From Sulfurovum sp. (GTDB lineage: Bacteria > Campylobacterota > Campylobacteria > Campylobacterales > Sulfurovaceae), in contig JALSSQ010000307.1 of NCBI GenBank assembly GCA_026984165.1, positions 1 through 7,263 on the forward strand: 7,263 nucleotides of DNA, read 5' to 3'. Numbering within the stretch: the stretch's first letter is position 1; each line of letters starts with the position of its first letter. The notes under the pieces were generated by a model. That model was not told the origin of the DNA, made no database searches, and saw only the letters and a program-made list of their open reading frames with translations. This document shows, one piece after another, positions 5,917 to 7,263 of the stretch. The translations under genes and the position numbers were made by a program.

Positions 5917-6762
5917 CTATTTATTGTTAAAGTCATTAATGACAATAAATTTTTTACCCTCTTTACTTGTTTTTACTGCCACATATTTATCGGGAAATCG
6001 TTCACGCAGTTGTTCTAGCGCAATCTGCACCAAAATTCCATCTAAGAAACGTGTTTTTGCACGTCCTGTTTTTTCGACTGTTTCAATCACAGGTTTTATA
6101 TACGAACGTATCATCTCTTGTTGTGATGTTAAAAATTCTGCAATTTCAAGTTTAATAAAAAGTTCGTATTTTGTATGTAACCAGTTAAATATCATATAAG
6201 AAAGTGCATTGTAGCGATATCCTTCCTTACCAATGAGCAATGCAGCATCATCACCATCTATAAAAATAAGTGCGGTATTGTCTCTAACATCCACTTCAAC
6301 AACATCAATTTCAAAACATGATTTAGACAAAAGTTCTTTCAGTTGTGTTTCAATGAGAAGTGCCAATTCATCATAAACGATATTTTCTTCAACGCACGTC
6401 TCTTCATCTTCTGTGTCTACATCAAAAAAACTCTCCAATACGACATCTTGCGAATTGACTATATTTTCTTCTGTTTCTTTTTTTACAGTTGTCAATATCT
6501 CTGTAGCAACCTGTTCTTCTTCTGTAGGCGACACTGAAACATCGACTTTTTCCACACTCTCTTGTCGCTTTTTTGTTTCAGTTTTTTCAGCCTTTACTGC
6601 TTTGCATGTTGCAACAATAATAGCATGCTTTTTAAAAAAACCTAAGATTCCTTTGCTTGGGTGTTGCACAACTTCACATTGAAGTTCAGAAATAGAACAT
6701 TCTAACACTTTTGAAGCTTCAGCATATGCTTCTTCAAGTGTCGGTGCTTCAACCTTTTTCAT
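5917..6762 (-). CDS. jag: Jag/KhpB-family RNA-binding protein with KH domain and degenerate R3H-like region
   Basis: Jag (KhpB) proteins bind RNA in the cytosol. In Gram-positives KhpB pairs with KhpA and affects cell elongation. The H. pylori homologue HP1451 is reported to bind the VirB11 ATPase HP0525. The 281 aa contain a Jag_N domain (1-52, with GILGFFKK at 38-45), a low-complexity acidic and Val/Thr/Glu-rich linker (about 53-128), a KH domain (about 130-210) with the GKEG loop (178-181) in LLIGKEGYRYNAL, and a C-terminal segment (about 213-281) aligned with R3H. That last segment lacks the canonical R-x3-H: residues 250-261 read EQLRERFPDKYV, although the later TSKEGKKFIVI strand is kept. 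AAAGGA at 6770-6775 lies seven bases before the ATG and overlaps the end of yidC. The gene sits between yidC and mnmE, the classic arrangement. Family is secure; RNA targets are unknown. Confidence 0.93.
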   Translation of the reverse strand: MKKVEAPTLEEAYAEASKVLECSISELQCEVVQHPSKGILGFFKKHAIIVATCKAVKAEKTETKKRQESVEKVDVSVSPTEEEQVATEILTTVKKETEENIVNSQDVVLESFFDVDTEDEETCVEENIVYDELALLIETQLKELLSKSCFEIDVVEVDVRDNTALIFIDGDDAALLIGKEGYRYNALSYMIFNWLHTKYELFIKLEIAEFLTSQQEMIRSYIKPVIETVEKTGRAKTRFLDGILVQIALEQLRERFPDKYVAVKTSKEGKKFIVINDFNNK

Positions 6763-6765
6763 TTT

Positions 6766-7263
6766 TTAATCCTTTGTTTTTTTATGTGCTCCAACAACAG
6801 CTTCTTTTTGTTTAGCATACATATGATTGATAAAATATTGCTGAGCTATCGTAAACAGGTTGTTTACTAACCAGTACAGTACAAGACCTGACGGAAAGTA
6901 GATAAAAAATACTGTCATAATTACAGGGAAAAACTTAAAGATTTTTTCTTGCATTGGATCAGTAAAGTTAGAAGGGGTAATACGTTGTTGGAACCACATA
7001 GATGCACCCATCAAAATAGGTAATATGAAATAGGGATCCATCTGTGCAAGGTTATCAATCCATAAAATCCAAGGTGCACCTTCAAGCTCAACTGCATTTA
7101 AAAGTACACGATACAATGCAAAAAAGACAGGAATTTGAAGAATCATAGGTAAACATCCACCCATTGGGTTGGCACCATGTTTTCTATACATTTCCATCAT
7201 TTTTGCATTCATTTTTGCAGGGTCGTTTTTATATTTTTCTCTAATATCTTTCATTTTGGGTGC
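6766..7263 (-). CDS. yidC: YidC membrane protein insertase, C-terminal part (5' end beyond window)
   Basis: YidC inserts and folds inner-membrane proteins, alone or with SecYEG. Only the last 165 codons are visible. The frame is open to the right edge and continues APKMKDIREKYK upstream of the first in-window Met, so that Met is internal. The segment includes part of the cytosolic hairpin (EKYKNDPAKMNAKMMEMY), GANPMGGCLPMILQIPVFFALY leading into a membrane helix, a second helix at DPYFILPILMGASMWFQQ, and two closely spaced helices in FFPVIMTVFFIYFPSGLVLYW followed by VNNLFTIAQQYFI. This is the conserved 60 kDa inner-membrane-protein/Oxa1 core. A basic tail (HKKTKD) ends the protein. The stop codon is 3 bp before the jag ATG, placing yidC in the same transcript. 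The large periplasmic domain expected of a Gram-negative YidC would lie outside the window. Confidence 0.96.
   Translation of the reverse strand, partial: APKMKDIREKYKNDPAKMNAKMMEMYRKHGANPMGGCLPMILQIPVFFALYRVLLNAVELEGAPWILWIDNLAQMDPYFILPILMGASMWFQQRITPSNFTDPMQEKIFKFFPVIMTVFFIYFPSGLVLYWLVNNLFTIAQQYFINHMYAKQKEAVVGAHKKTKD

Noticed and set aside
6343..6682. Overlapping plus-strand frames opposite the jag linker
   Set aside because: They lie opposite the low-complexity acidic linker, which naturally gives Phe/Ser-rich antisense frames. No signal supports expression.
1..7263. Search for mobile elements, CRISPR arrays, tRNAs, phage or defence genes
   Set aside because: Every long frame is assigned to a housekeeping or envelope protein. 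No transposase, spaced repeats, tRNA-like cloverleaf or toxin-antitoxin pair was recognised by reading.

Overview
The window reads as chromosome of a Campylobacterota (Epsilonproteobacteria) bacterium, most like a free-living Sulfurovum or Sulfurimonas relative. The evidence is the gene order yidC-jag-mnmE, a dimeric all-alpha dUTPase of the Campylobacter jejuni type, the small-type PurL, and moderate to low G+C with AAGGA-type ribosome binding sites. The genus is an inference and was not tested by any search.

Layout from left to right. Positions 1-2684 hold a minus-strand purine biosynthesis pair: purL (complete) followed after 8 bp by purH, whose 3' part runs off the left edge. A 104-bp divergent intergenic region (2685-2788) separates purL from a plus-strand gene at 2789-3469, recognised here as a dimeric dUTPase (dut). 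A 46-bp convergent gap holding a perfect 10-bp inverted repeat separates dut from a long minus-strand gene train. In transcription order this train is yidC (5' end beyond the right edge), jag/khpB, mnmE, a small single-pass membrane protein with one Sel1-like repeat, and a lipoprotein with a carboxypeptidase-regulatory-like domain.

The genes form three functional groups. purL and purH catalyse the fourth and the last two steps of IMP synthesis. Dut removes dUTP and supplies dUMP. yidC, jag and mnmE are the usual membrane-insertase, RNA-binding-protein and tRNA-modification neighbours. They are tightly packed: the yidC stop overlaps the spacer of the jag ribosome binding site, and the jag stop abuts the mnmE ATG. 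The two genes after mnmE are not part of the universal core. Both encode probable envelope proteins of unknown role, sit in a more AT-rich stretch, and are the least understood part of the window.

No RNA genes, insertion sequences, CRISPR arrays, phage genes or defence systems are visible. No gap without a gene exceeds about 105 bp. I found no convincing new multi-gene system; the best leads are the Sel1-like/lipoprotein pair and the dUTPase, which is easily missed as hypothetical.
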